DNA from: Ga0077530 sp046293075
GTDB taxonomy: Bacteria > Pseudomonadota > Alphaproteobacteria > Rhizobiales > Hyphomicrobiaceae
Length of the DNA stretch: 64,000 bases
Reading direction: 5' to 3'
Assembly: GCA_046293075.1 (NCBI GenBank)
Contig: JBKBPL010000016.1
Coordinates: 1-64,000 of the forward strand
The notes under the pieces are model-generated. The model ran no database searches. It saw only the letters and a program-made list of their open reading frames with translations, and was not told where the DNA came from. Positions 8,584 to 16,058 of the stretch are shown in pieces. Both the position numbers and the translations under genes were made by a program. Every line of letters begins with the position of its first letter. Within the stretch, counting starts at the first letter, position 1.

Positions 8584-8821
8584 GGCGGTTCTCTGCGTGA
8601 CGGGATCGGGTGGATATTCACCCACGATTAAGCATCGATCTATCATCTGAGGCTGGCGGTCGCCGGTTCAAGACGTTGTGATCGCGTCGCCCGCCTTTCG
8701 GGCAACGGATCACGGCATGTTGCGCGTAATGCCGGGCAAAAGGCGCGTAAAATGCCCTCGCGCTGCATGAACCTTTCGATGCGCTCCGGCGACCAACGAG
8801 CAAGGCACCCAGGAGGACGAC

Positions 8822-9118
8822 ATGGCGCAGAGAATTTGGTTCGCGGCGGCTGCGGGGCTGGCGCTTGCCGCGATGGCGCTGCCCGCAGAGGCACAACGCA
8901 AGGGCGAGCGTGGTTATGCCATGGTGCGGGCGTGCAGCATCTACGGGAATGGCTGCATCACGCTGCCCGTCCGGCGGGGGCGATTTGACTATGAGTTCCG
9001 CATGCCCGGTGGCACGTGGGTGAGCTGTCGCCGGGACTGCAAGACCGCGATCCGCGAAGAGGTCTTGGACTTCTGGGAGACGCAGCGCGAGCGCCAGCCT
9101 TCGGGCCCGTTCCGCTGA
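8822..9118 (+). CDS. small secreted protein, Cys-pair paralogue family member 2
   Basis: This 98-residue protein has a signal peptide (AAAAGLALAAMALPAEA, cleavage before QRKG) and an AGGAGGA ribosome site. The mature part reads ACSIYGNGC, then FRMPGGTWVSCRRDC and VLDFWETQRER. It shares all these blocks with the next gene and the last two with the gene at 4847. Four cysteines (two pairs) could form disulfides. Function unknown. It and the gene at 9162 are 43 bases apart and look like a tandem duplication in one operon. Confidence 0.8.
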   Translation: MAQRIWFAAAAGLALAAMALPAEAQRKGERGYAMVRACSIYGNGCITLPVRRGRFDYEFRMPGGTWVSCRRDCKTAIREEVLDFWETQRERQPSGPFR

Positions 9119-9161
9119 GCCGCGCGCCGTTCGGTGAGCGGCAGGCTTGGGAGGCTGCAGG

Positions 9162-9467
9162 ATGGCTGTGAGATCCGTGCTCAGCGCGGCGTGTGCCGCG
9201 ACCATGACGCTGACGATGATCGCTGCGGCCGAGGCCCAGTCGCGCAGCAAGAGCCGCGACCTAGGACCGGGCGTCGTGACGGCGTGCAGCATCTACGGCA
9301 ATGGCTGCCAGTCGGCCCCCATTCGGCGCGCGGCCCATGACTACGAGTTCCGCATGCCGGGCGGCACATGGATCTCCTGCCGGCAGAACTGCAAGGACGC
9401 GCTGCGTGAGGAAGTGATCGACTTCTGGGAGACGCAGCGTGAGCGCGCCGGCAGCTTCATCGACTAG
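9162..9467 (+). CDS. small secreted protein, Cys-pair paralogue family member 3
   Basis: This 101-residue protein repeats the design of its upstream neighbour: signal peptide ending AAAEAQ, ACSIYGNGC, FRMPGGTWISCRQNC and VIDFWETQRER. The ATG at 9162 is preceded by GGGAGG with seven-base spacing, which decides the start. It probably arose by tandem duplication with the gene at 8822, since the identity is densest in the Cys blocks. It is convergent with aspS. No function is known to me. Confidence 0.8.
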   Translation: MAVRSVLSAACAATMTLTMIAAAEAQSRSKSRDLGPGVVTACSIYGNGCQSAPIRRAAHDYEFRMPGGTWISCRQNCKDALREEVIDFWETQRERAGSFID

Positions 9468-9491
9468 TGGCTGTGGTCAGATCCGACGCGG

Positions 9492-9519
9492 CCTGCCTCA
9501 GCTCTTGCGCTGAGGCAGG
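9492..9519. terminator. 10-bp hairpin overlapping the aspS stop codon
   Basis: A perfect inverted repeat, CCTGCCTCAG at 9492-9501 and CTGAGGCAGG at 9510-9519 with an 8-base loop, spans the last codons and stop of aspS. It lies between convergent genes. There is no T-tract, so it may act as a pause or mRNA 3'-end stabiliser rather than a classic terminator. Confidence 0.45.
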
Positions 9520-11399
9520 TTCAAGCGGATGTGCAGCTCGTTGAGCTGCTTGTTGGAGGCCTCCGAGGGGGCGCCCATGAGCAGGTCGCTCGCCTGCTGG
9601 TTCATCGGAAACAGCGCCACATCGCGCACGGTCGAGCAGCCCGTGAGCAGCATCACCATGCGCTCGATCCCGGCGGCCATGCCGCCGTGCGGCGGTGCGC
9701 CATACTGGAAGGCGCGGTAGAGCGCGCCGAAGCGGGCTTCGACCACCTCCGGGCCGAGCCCGGCAATGCCGAAGGCCTTCACCATCGTGTCCGGACGGTG
9801 ATTACGGATGCCGCCGGAGGCGAGCTCGTAGCCATTGCAGACGAGATCGTACTGGTAGGCCTTGATGGCGAGATAGTCCTCGGTCGTCTTGGCTGCATCG
9901 AGCGCGGCCGAGCCACCCTGCGGCATCGAGAAAGGGTTGTGCGAGAAGTCGATCTGCTTCTCGTCCTCGTTCCACTCGTAGAATGGGAAGTCGACGATCC
10001 AGCAGAAGGCAAAGCGGTTCGTGTCGATGAGCTTCAACTCGCGGCCGATTTGGTCGCGGGCGAGGCCGGCGAACTTGTAGAACCGCGCCGGGTCGCCGGC
10101 GGTGAAGAATGCGGCGTCGTGAGCTCCCAAGTTGAGTTGACGCCGAATTGCCTCGGTTCGCGCCTCCCCAATGTTCTTGGCGATGGGACCCGCCCCATCC
10201 AGAGTCCGTTCGTCACTACCGGAGCCATCACCTAAACCCGCGCCGGCCGCACGCCCTTTTCCTGAGCCGCCGCCGTCGTCCTCGCCGGCACCGCTCGGAT
10301 CACGCCAGAAGATGTAGCCGAGGCCCGGCTGGCCCTCCTTCTGCGCCCAGGCATTCATGCGGTCGCAAAACGCGCGTGACCCACCGCCCTTCGCAGGGAT
10401 CGCCCACACGCGGACCTTCGGGTCCTTCTCGATCATCTGCGCGAAGACCTTGAAACCGGAGCCGCGGAAGGGCTCCGTGACATCCTGCATCTCGATCGGA
10501 TTGCGCAGGTCCGGCTTGTCCGTGCCGTATTTGCGGATCGCTTCATCATAGGGAATCCGCGGGAAGGCGGGCGTCACCGGCTTTCCTTCGGAGAACTCCT
10601 CGAACACGCCGCGGATGATCGGCTCCATGGTGCCGAGCACGTCGTCCTGCTCGACGAAGCTCATCTCGACGTCGAGCTGGTAGAACTCGCCGGGCAGGCG
10701 GTCGGCGCGCGGATCCTCGTCGCGGAAGCAGGGCGCGATCTGGAAGTAGCGGTCGAAGCCCGAGATCATCAGCAGCTGCTTGTACTGCTGCGGCGCTTGC
10801 GGCAGGGCGTAGAACTTGCCGGGATGCAGTCGCGACGGCACGAGGAAGTCGCGTGCGCCCTCGGGGCTTGAGGCTGTCAGGATCGGCGTCGGGAACTCGT
10901 TGAAGCCCGCATCGTGCATGCGCCGGCGGATCGAGCGCGTGATCGCGAGGCGCTTCATGATGATGCCGTGCAGCGTCTCGCGGCGCAGATCCAGGAAGCG
11001 GTACTTGAGGCGCAAGTCCTCCGGATAGTCCGGCTCGCCGAACACCGGGACCGGCAGCTCCTTGGCTTCCGACAGCACCTCGATCTCGGTGGCGTAGACC
11101 TCGATGGCGCCGGTCGCGAGATCAGGATTGAGCGTGCCCTCGGGGCGCGCGCGCACGCGCCCGTCGATGCGCACGACCCATTCCGAGCGCAGGCGCTCGG
11201 CGGTCTTGAAGGCGGCCGTGTCGGGATCGACGACGATCTGCGTCAGTCCGTAATGGTCGCGCAGGTCAATGAACAGCAGGCCGCCGTGGTCGCGCACCCG
11301 ATGCACCCAGCCTGAAAGGCGCGCCGTTGCGCCGATATCGCTTTCTCTCAGCGCCCCGCAGGTGTGCGAGCGGTACCGGTGCAGGCTGGCGTTTGCCAT
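9498..11399 (-). CDS. aspS: aspartate--tRNA ligase
   Basis: This 633-residue class II synthetase charges tRNA with aspartate in the cytoplasm. It has the N-terminal anticodon-binding OB fold (GWVHRVRDHGGLLFIDLRDH), class II motif 2 around FRDEDPRADRLPGEFYQLD (about 225-243), and motif 3 near GGMAAGIERMVMLL at the C-terminus. An unusual Gly/Ser/Asp-rich insertion at residues 368-401 (DDGGGSGKGRAAGAGLGDGS and flanks) splits the usual DP-x-GGAGPIAKNIG loop of the bacterial GAD domain. It makes the protein longer than the typical bacterial length of about 590-600. In many alphaproteobacteria this enzyme also aspartylates tRNA-Asn; whether that holds here cannot be told, as gatCAB and asnS are outside the window. 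Confidence 0.97.
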   Translation of the reverse strand: MANASLHRYRSHTCGALRESDIGATARLSGWVHRVRDHGGLLFIDLRDHYGLTQIVVDPDTAAFKTAERLRSEWVVRIDGRVRARPEGTLNPDLATGAIEVYATEIEVLSEAKELPVPVFGEPDYPEDLRLKYRFLDLRRETLHGIIMKRLAITRSIRRRMHDAGFNEFPTPILTASSPEGARDFLVPSRLHPGKFYALPQAPQQYKQLLMISGFDRYFQIAPCFRDEDPRADRLPGEFYQLDVEMSFVEQDDVLGTMEPIIRGVFEEFSEGKPVTPAFPRIPYDEAIRKYGTDKPDLRNPIEMQDVTEPFRGSGFKVFAQMIEKDPKVRVWAIPAKGGGSRAFCDRMNAWAQKEGQPGLGYIFWRDPSGAGEDDGGGSGKGRAAGAGLGDGSGSDERTLDGAGPIAKNIGEARTEAIRRQLNLGAHDAAFFTAGDPARFYKFAGLARDQIGRELKLIDTNRFAFCWIVDFPFYEWNEDEKQIDFSHNPFSMPQGGSAALDAAKTTEDYLAIKAYQYDLVCNGYELASGGIRNHRPDTMVKAFGIAGLGPEVVEARFGALYRAFQYGAPPHGGMAAGIERMVMLLTGCSTVRDVALFPMNQQASDLLMGAPSEASNKQLNELHIRLNLPQRKS

Positions 11400-11545
11400 A
11401 GCGAGGCTCCTTCACGCCCAAGGCGTGGTTCTTCAGACGTACGCGCTCGCGATCAGCGGCGCGGCATATTGGCTCCAGATCGGGCGGGAACAGCGCACGC
11501 ACGCCCGGGCTTGTCAAGGTGGGGCGGAAGGGGGGCGGCCGTCGA

Positions 11546-11767
11546 CTAATCCCGATACCGCGCCGCCAGGACCCAGCCCACGATCCAGCCGAGGATGAGG
11601 CCGAGGAAATTTCCCGCCATGAAAATGAGTGCGTGCAGGTTGGCGACGTCGTCCGGGCTTTCGAAGGTCATCCCCGAGACGACCCAAGTCGCCAGTGGGC
11701 CGCTGAGGAAAATGGTTGCCATCAGCGCGAACGCGATCGCCACGGCCATCGAGATCACGTAGCGCAT
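11546..11767 (-). CDS. small two-helix membrane protein next to Tae4-like gene
   Basis: This 73-residue protein has two hydrophobic segments (about 4-31 and 44-69) joined by a short acidic loop, SGMTFESPDDVANLHA, and ends in basic residues ARYRD. This predicts an N-in/C-in hairpin with a periplasmic loop. Its start lies four bases after the stop of the Tae4-like amidase gene at 11772, so the two are almost certainly cotranscribed. I do not recognise a family. Given the neighbour, an immunity role protecting the cell from the amidase is a reasonable inference, but known Tai4 immunity proteins are soluble periplasmic proteins, so this would be a different type. Confidence 0.6.
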   Translation of the reverse strand: MRYVISMAVAIAFALMATIFLSGPLATWVVSGMTFESPDDVANLHALIFMAGNFLGLILGWIVGWVLAARYRD

Positions 11768-11771
11768 GAGC

Positions 11772-12320
11772 CTATTTCACTTCCCAGAACCAGACTTCTT
11801 TGGCCTGCGCGTAATTCGAGTAATACCCAAGCCAGGAGAACCACTCCATGAGCCACTTGGTCGACGGCCGGAAGCCGTTCCAGACGTCGATATGGTCGCC
11901 GGTCGGATTGCCGGGACGGTCGCTCGAGCGCATCCAGTAGTCCTGGATGTAGATGATGCCCGTGCGGCCGAAGAGTTTTGGATAGAACTGGGCGGCATCC
12001 GTGCCGGTAATGCGCTCGACGGGTGCGATGCCCGGCAGCTTGGCGCTCGCGAGCGCGCCCGCGAGCTCGGAGGCGCGGATGAAGTGCATTTCCTCGGCCG
12101 GATGGACATAGCAGGTGGCGATCCGGCCAAGCTGGCCTGGCGCCACCCCGGCGCGCTTCAGACACACGCCCATGCGGATCGCGCACTGATTGCCGAATAC
12201 GGGCAGCCCGCGCCGGATCGGCCTGTTCTCGATGTTCGTGAGATCGTGCGGGGCGATGCACGGATGCGCCATGCTGTGGTTGGCCGGATGCTGCAGCCAG
12301 AGGTCCTTGAACGTGATCAT
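11772..12320 (-). CDS. Tae4-family peptidoglycan amidase (type VI secretion effector-like)
   Basis: The 182-residue protein resembles Tae4, an NlpC/P60-fold amidase that cuts peptidoglycan stem peptides in rival cells. It aligns by eye with Salmonella Tae4 along its whole length: TFKDLWLQHPAN at the start, the nucleophile block FGNQCAIRMGVCLKRAGV (Cys46), LFGRTGIIYIQDYW, the histidine block GDHIDVWNGF (His143) and a WFWEV end. It has no signal peptide, as expected for a toxin delivered by a type VI system. No other T6SS gene lies in the window. It follows the TRAP permease by 90 bases on the same strand and precedes a two-helix membrane protein by four bases. A self-acting cell-wall enzyme is the alternative role. 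Confidence 0.75.
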   Translation of the reverse strand: MITFKDLWLQHPANHSMAHPCIAPHDLTNIENRPIRRGLPVFGNQCAIRMGVCLKRAGVAPGQLGRIATCYVHPAEEMHFIRASELAGALASAKLPGIAPVERITGTDAAQFYPKLFGRTGIIYIQDYWMRSSDRPGNPTGDHIDVWNGFRPSTKWLMEWFSWLGYYSNYAQAKEVWFWEVK

Positions 12321-12410
12321 CGTGCCCCACGCCTGACATGAGCACCCGGATAAGGCGATTCCACGCGACGCCGGCCTGCGCCACCAGCCGCCAAGCCTTC
12401 GGATCCGGCA

Positions 12411-14591
12411 TCAGAGGCGCGGCGCATCCGCTCCCGGTTCTGCGCGCACCCTGAGGGCTGCCGTCCTCTTGCGGCCTGCGCGGATGTTGTAGCTGAGGTA
12501 GGCCAGAAAGGCGACCAGCCCAATAATATGCAGGTGCACGGCGTATGGCCACATCATGAGGCATCCGAGCACGAACAGGATTGGCCGCATCAGCAGCGGG
12601 ACGGGCGACTCGAGATGGCCGTCGATGGCGCCGGCCAGCGCATAGATGGCGAACAAGGCAAAAAAGCCAACCTGGATATCGTGCCAGATGTTGCCGGCGA
12701 GCAGTGGCGTGTACGCGAACAGGAATGGGACGATATAGAGGCCCTTTGCGACCTTGAGCGCGGTGAACCCGGTCGCCATCGGCGGGGTCCGCGCAATCGC
12801 GGCGGCGGCGAACGCGGTGAGGCAGACCGGGGGCGTGACGCCTGAATCCTGGCTCAACCAGAAGATGATCATGTGGGCTGACAGCAACGCGACGAGCAGC
12901 GCCTCCTTGGACATCGCCTGCTCCTTGAAGGTGCGGACAAGCTCGGGCGGCAGCTTGGCAATCAGGGCCGCAGCGGCCTCGGTGCTCATCGGCTGGCCGA
13001 TCTCGGCCATTCGCTCGGGGGCCACGAGCATCAGCATCGCCTTCGCGGCATCGGGCAGGTTGCCCGACGCCACGGTGTTGATCAGGTCGCTCTGCGAGAT
13101 GAGATCCGCGAGCGCCGGCGCCGAGAGCGTCGCAAGAACGATGTAGGAGGCGGTCACGGGCAGGCCCATGCCAAGCACGAGCGACGCGAGTGCGATCAGG
13201 ATGAGCGCTACCAGAAGGCTGCCGCCGGCCCACTCGTTGATCATGAGGGAAAACGTATTGCCGATCCCGGTTGTGGAGATCGCGTTGACCACCACGCCGA
13301 CGCCGACCAGCAGGACGGCGGTGAGGATCATGTCGCGCGCGCCCTTGTTGAGCGCCTCGAAAACGGCGCGCGGTCCCATGCCGTGCCCCTTGCGCAGCCA
13401 GGAAGCGGCGATGAGCGCGGCGATGGCGAAGCCGGCGGCATAGGTTGGCGTATAGCCGGCGATGAGGAGGCCCATCAGCACGCCGATGGGCAGGAAGAAC
13501 TGCAGCCCGCCGCGACGCAAGACGTCCGCGACCATCGGGCCGGACGTCTCGCTCGGACGCAGATCAAGGCGCTTGGCCTCGATCCGCACGAAGGAGGCCA
13601 CCGACCAGAAGTACAGGAGTGCCGGAATGATCGACACCGCGACGATGGTCAGATAGGAGATGTTCGTATAGGACGCCATGACGAATGCGCCGGCGCCCAT
13701 GATCGGGGGCATGATCTGCCCGCCGGTCGATGCGGCCGCCTCCGTGGCTGCCGCGAAGCGTGGCGGAAAGCCCGCCCGCTTCATCATCGGGATCGTGATG
13801 ACGCCCGTCGCTGCAACATTGGCGACCGTCGAGCCGGAGATCGTGCCCATCAGCGCTGAGCCGATCACGGCAACGAACCCGGGACCGCCCACCAGCCTCT
13901 GGGCGAGCGCCCGCGCCAGATCGATAATGAAATCGCCGGCGCCCGATCGCGTGAGGAACGCCCCGAACAGCACGAACATGAAAACGTAGGTGGCGGAGAT
14001 GGTTGCGATGTTGCCGAGCATCCCGTCGTCGGTGTGGAACGTCCGGTAGAGCATCGTCTCGAGCGACAAGCCCGGGAACGTCAGAATCCCGGGGACGTAC
14101 TTCCCCCAGAAGACCACATAGGTGAACGCGATCACCATCATCGCGGGGATGAGGAGACCTGTTGTCCGGCGCACGAATTCGAGCACCAGCAGCGGTGCAA
14201 GGATGGTGAAGAACCAGTCGTACCAGAGGAAGGTGGCGTTGCGGGCGTAGAAGCTCTCCTCGCCGAGAAAGAGGTAGGCAATGCACGAGAGCGCCAACAG
14301 CGCGAGAACAATATCGATAGCGAGGGCGATCCGCCTGCCGACGGCCGTGCGGGCCTGGAAGGCGGGATAGACCAGCGCACACAACGCGCCAAAGCCGCCG
14401 AAATGCACGACGTTGACGCGGATCTCTGACCAGGTGCCGAACGTGTTGAAGTAGATGTGGACCAGGGCAATCGTGATGGCGAGGACAGTTGCCACGCGCC
14501 CGACTGGCGTATCGGGGCCGCGCAGCGATCTGCCACTATCGACGTCAATGCTTTCCTGCACTGGGCTGCTGCTGGTGTTGCCGCCTGGCAT
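12411..14591 (-). CDS. TRAP transporter fused permease (4TM/12TM)
   Basis: This 726-residue inner-membrane protein fuses the small and large permease domains of a tripartite ATP-independent periplasmic transporter, the form paired with TAXI-type binding proteins. The N-terminal third holds about four helices. The large domain contains the DctM-like block SALMGTISGSTVANVAATG followed by FAAATEAAASTGGQIMPPIMGAGAFVMA. It uses ion gradients to import a carboxylate-like solute delivered by the binding protein encoded 114 bases upstream. The substrate is unknown. The C-terminal tail is Arg-rich and cytoplasmic. Confidence 0.93.
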   Translation of the reverse strand: MPGGNTSSSPVQESIDVDSGRSLRGPDTPVGRVATVLAITIALVHIYFNTFGTWSEIRVNVVHFGGFGALCALVYPAFQARTAVGRRIALAIDIVLALLALSCIAYLFLGEESFYARNATFLWYDWFFTILAPLLVLEFVRRTTGLLIPAMMVIAFTYVVFWGKYVPGILTFPGLSLETMLYRTFHTDDGMLGNIATISATYVFMFVLFGAFLTRSGAGDFIIDLARALAQRLVGGPGFVAVIGSALMGTISGSTVANVAATGVITIPMMKRAGFPPRFAAATEAAASTGGQIMPPIMGAGAFVMASYTNISYLTIVAVSIIPALLYFWSVASFVRIEAKRLDLRPSETSGPMVADVLRRGGLQFFLPIGVLMGLLIAGYTPTYAAGFAIAALIAASWLRKGHGMGPRAVFEALNKGARDMILTAVLLVGVGVVVNAISTTGIGNTFSLMINEWAGGSLLVALILIALASLVLGMGLPVTASYIVLATLSAPALADLISQSDLINTVASGNLPDAAKAMLMLVAPERMAEIGQPMSTEAAAALIAKLPPELVRTFKEQAMSKEALLVALLSAHMIIFWLSQDSGVTPPVCLTAFAAAAIARTPPMATGFTALKVAKGLYIVPFLFAYTPLLAGNIWHDIQVGFFALFAIYALAGAIDGHLESPVPLLMRPILFVLGCLMMWPYAVHLHIIGLVAFLAYLSYNIRAGRKRTAALRVRAEPGADAPRL

Positions 14592-14705
14592 GCGCTGGTC
14601 CTCTGAACCTTAGTACATAGCTTAGCGGCCGGAGCATCGCTCCGGCCGCGTTGTTTGCCGGTGCCGGCTCGGATGGGCGCTCACTTCCCGTCCGAGCGTT
14701 CGGCC

Positions 14706-15716
14706 TTAGTTGGGAATGAGATGGCCTGGGATCTCCATACCCTTCTCACGGAAGTACTTGATAGCGCCCGGATGCAGCGGATAGGGGTGCCCCTGCGTGG
14801 CGCGCTTGATGTCGATTTCCTTGGTTGCGGCGTGGATATTGTTGAGGAACGGCAGGTTCTCGAAGATCGCCTTGGTGATCTCGTAGACGTCGGCTTCGGG
14901 CACCGACGCATTGACCGCAAGGAAATTCGGCAGCGCCGCCGTCTGTACGGGCTTCGGCTGGTTCGGATAGGTATTCGCCGGGATCGTCGCCAGCGAGAGG
15001 AGCGTCGTCTTGCCGTTGGCCTTCTTCACATCTTCCTCCGTGAACTCGAGGAAGGCGAGCCGGTCGCCGGCGCGGGCAAAGGCCTGGGTCACCGCGCCGG
15101 TCGGCAGGCCGGCCTCGAAGTTCGTGCCCATGATCGTGCCATTCTGCAGGCTTTCCGATGAGGGGCCATAGCCCTGATACACGAGCTCGAACTTCGTGTA
15201 GTCGATGCCGAGATTGGGCAGGATCCAAAGGTGCATCGTCTCGAGGCCGGAGCCGCGCGCGCCCATGGAGTACTTCTGGCCGTAGAGATTGGCGAGATCG
15301 CCGATCCGGCCGGTCTTCACAAACTTCTTGTCGACGACGAACTGGTCGTAGTTGAACCACAGCGGGGCGATGCCGCGCAGGTTCTTCTGCGGTCCGTCGT
15401 TCTTGAACGGCCCATCGCCGTCAGCGGCAAACTGGGCGACGAGACCCTGCAGGATGGCGAACTGCGCTTGGTTCTCGCGCAGCAGCTTGACGTTTTCGGT
15501 GGAGCCCGCCGAGCTGATGGCGCTGAGATCGATCTGCTTGGTCGCTTGCAGCTTGACCTTGACCACGGTCGCGATGGCGACGCCGACGGGATAGTAGGTG
15601 CCACCGGTGGTGGCCGTTGCCAGCACGTAGGAGCGCTGTCCCTGTGCGGCAGCCGGAACCGTGGCCGCCGCCACCAGGCTCAGACCAGCCGCCGCGGCAG
15701 CCAAGAAAATTCGCAT
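14706..15716 (-). CDS. TAXI family TRAP transporter solute-binding protein
   Basis: This 336-residue periplasmic binding protein has a signal peptide (FLAAAAAGLSLVAAATVPAAAQ) and the TAXI hallmark at its mature N-terminus, ATATTGGTYYPVGVAIA, followed by SAISSAGSTENVKLL. These regions form the ligand cleft. AGGGAG precedes the ATG. It captures a small organic acid or amino acid and hands it to the fused permease immediately downstream at 12411-14591, forming a two-gene transporter operon. Ligand identity cannot be read from sequence. Confidence 0.95.
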   Translation of the reverse strand: MRIFLAAAAAGLSLVAAATVPAAAQGQRSYVLATATTGGTYYPVGVAIATVVKVKLQATKQIDLSAISSAGSTENVKLLRENQAQFAILQGLVAQFAADGDGPFKNDGPQKNLRGIAPLWFNYDQFVVDKKFVKTGRIGDLANLYGQKYSMGARGSGLETMHLWILPNLGIDYTKFELVYQGYGPSSESLQNGTIMGTNFEAGLPTGAVTQAFARAGDRLAFLEFTEEDVKKANGKTTLLSLATIPANTYPNQPKPVQTAALPNFLAVNASVPEADVYEITKAIFENLPFLNNIHAATKEIDIKRATQGHPYPLHPGAIKYFREKGMEIPGHLIPN

Positions 15717-16058
15717 CGATGGTTCTCCCTAGTTGGGTGAGTTGGGGGATACAAACGCCAACCCGGGTCGCATGGGACCCGGGGGCCAGCCGCGGTCTTC
15801 GCCGCGTCGCATCAATAGTGGCCAATTTCATCGGGCGAAGTCAACCACTTGTCATCTTCTTATCGCATCGCGAGTGCGGTCCGTTCTGGCGGCGAAGCAA
15901 ATGGCTTGCAGTTGACCGCCGGCCGATGCAGCATCCCCGCCGCAACAGGGAGATTCGGGCATTGTCTCGTCACGATGTCGTCGTCGCGTGGCCCTCCCGC
16001 GAGCACTCCAGCCCGTCGATGCGCAAGCGTCTCAGAGAAACACGGGAGAGCAACCGCG
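15717..16058. other. intergenic region, divergent, no gene seen
   Basis: This 342-base stretch lies between the minus-strand TAXI gene and the plus-strand MMPL gene and should hold both promoters. A plus-strand frame is open from 15849 in phase with the MMPL protein, but the translated extension is low-complexity and lacks a ribosome site. I see no RNA gene or strong inverted repeat. Confidence 0.5.

Noticed and set aside
11755..13233. Minus-strand frame of about 492 codons overlapping the TRAP permease and Tae4-like genes in another frame.
   Set aside because: Overlaps two recognised genes in a different frame and has shadow-like Arg/Ala/Pro-rich composition.
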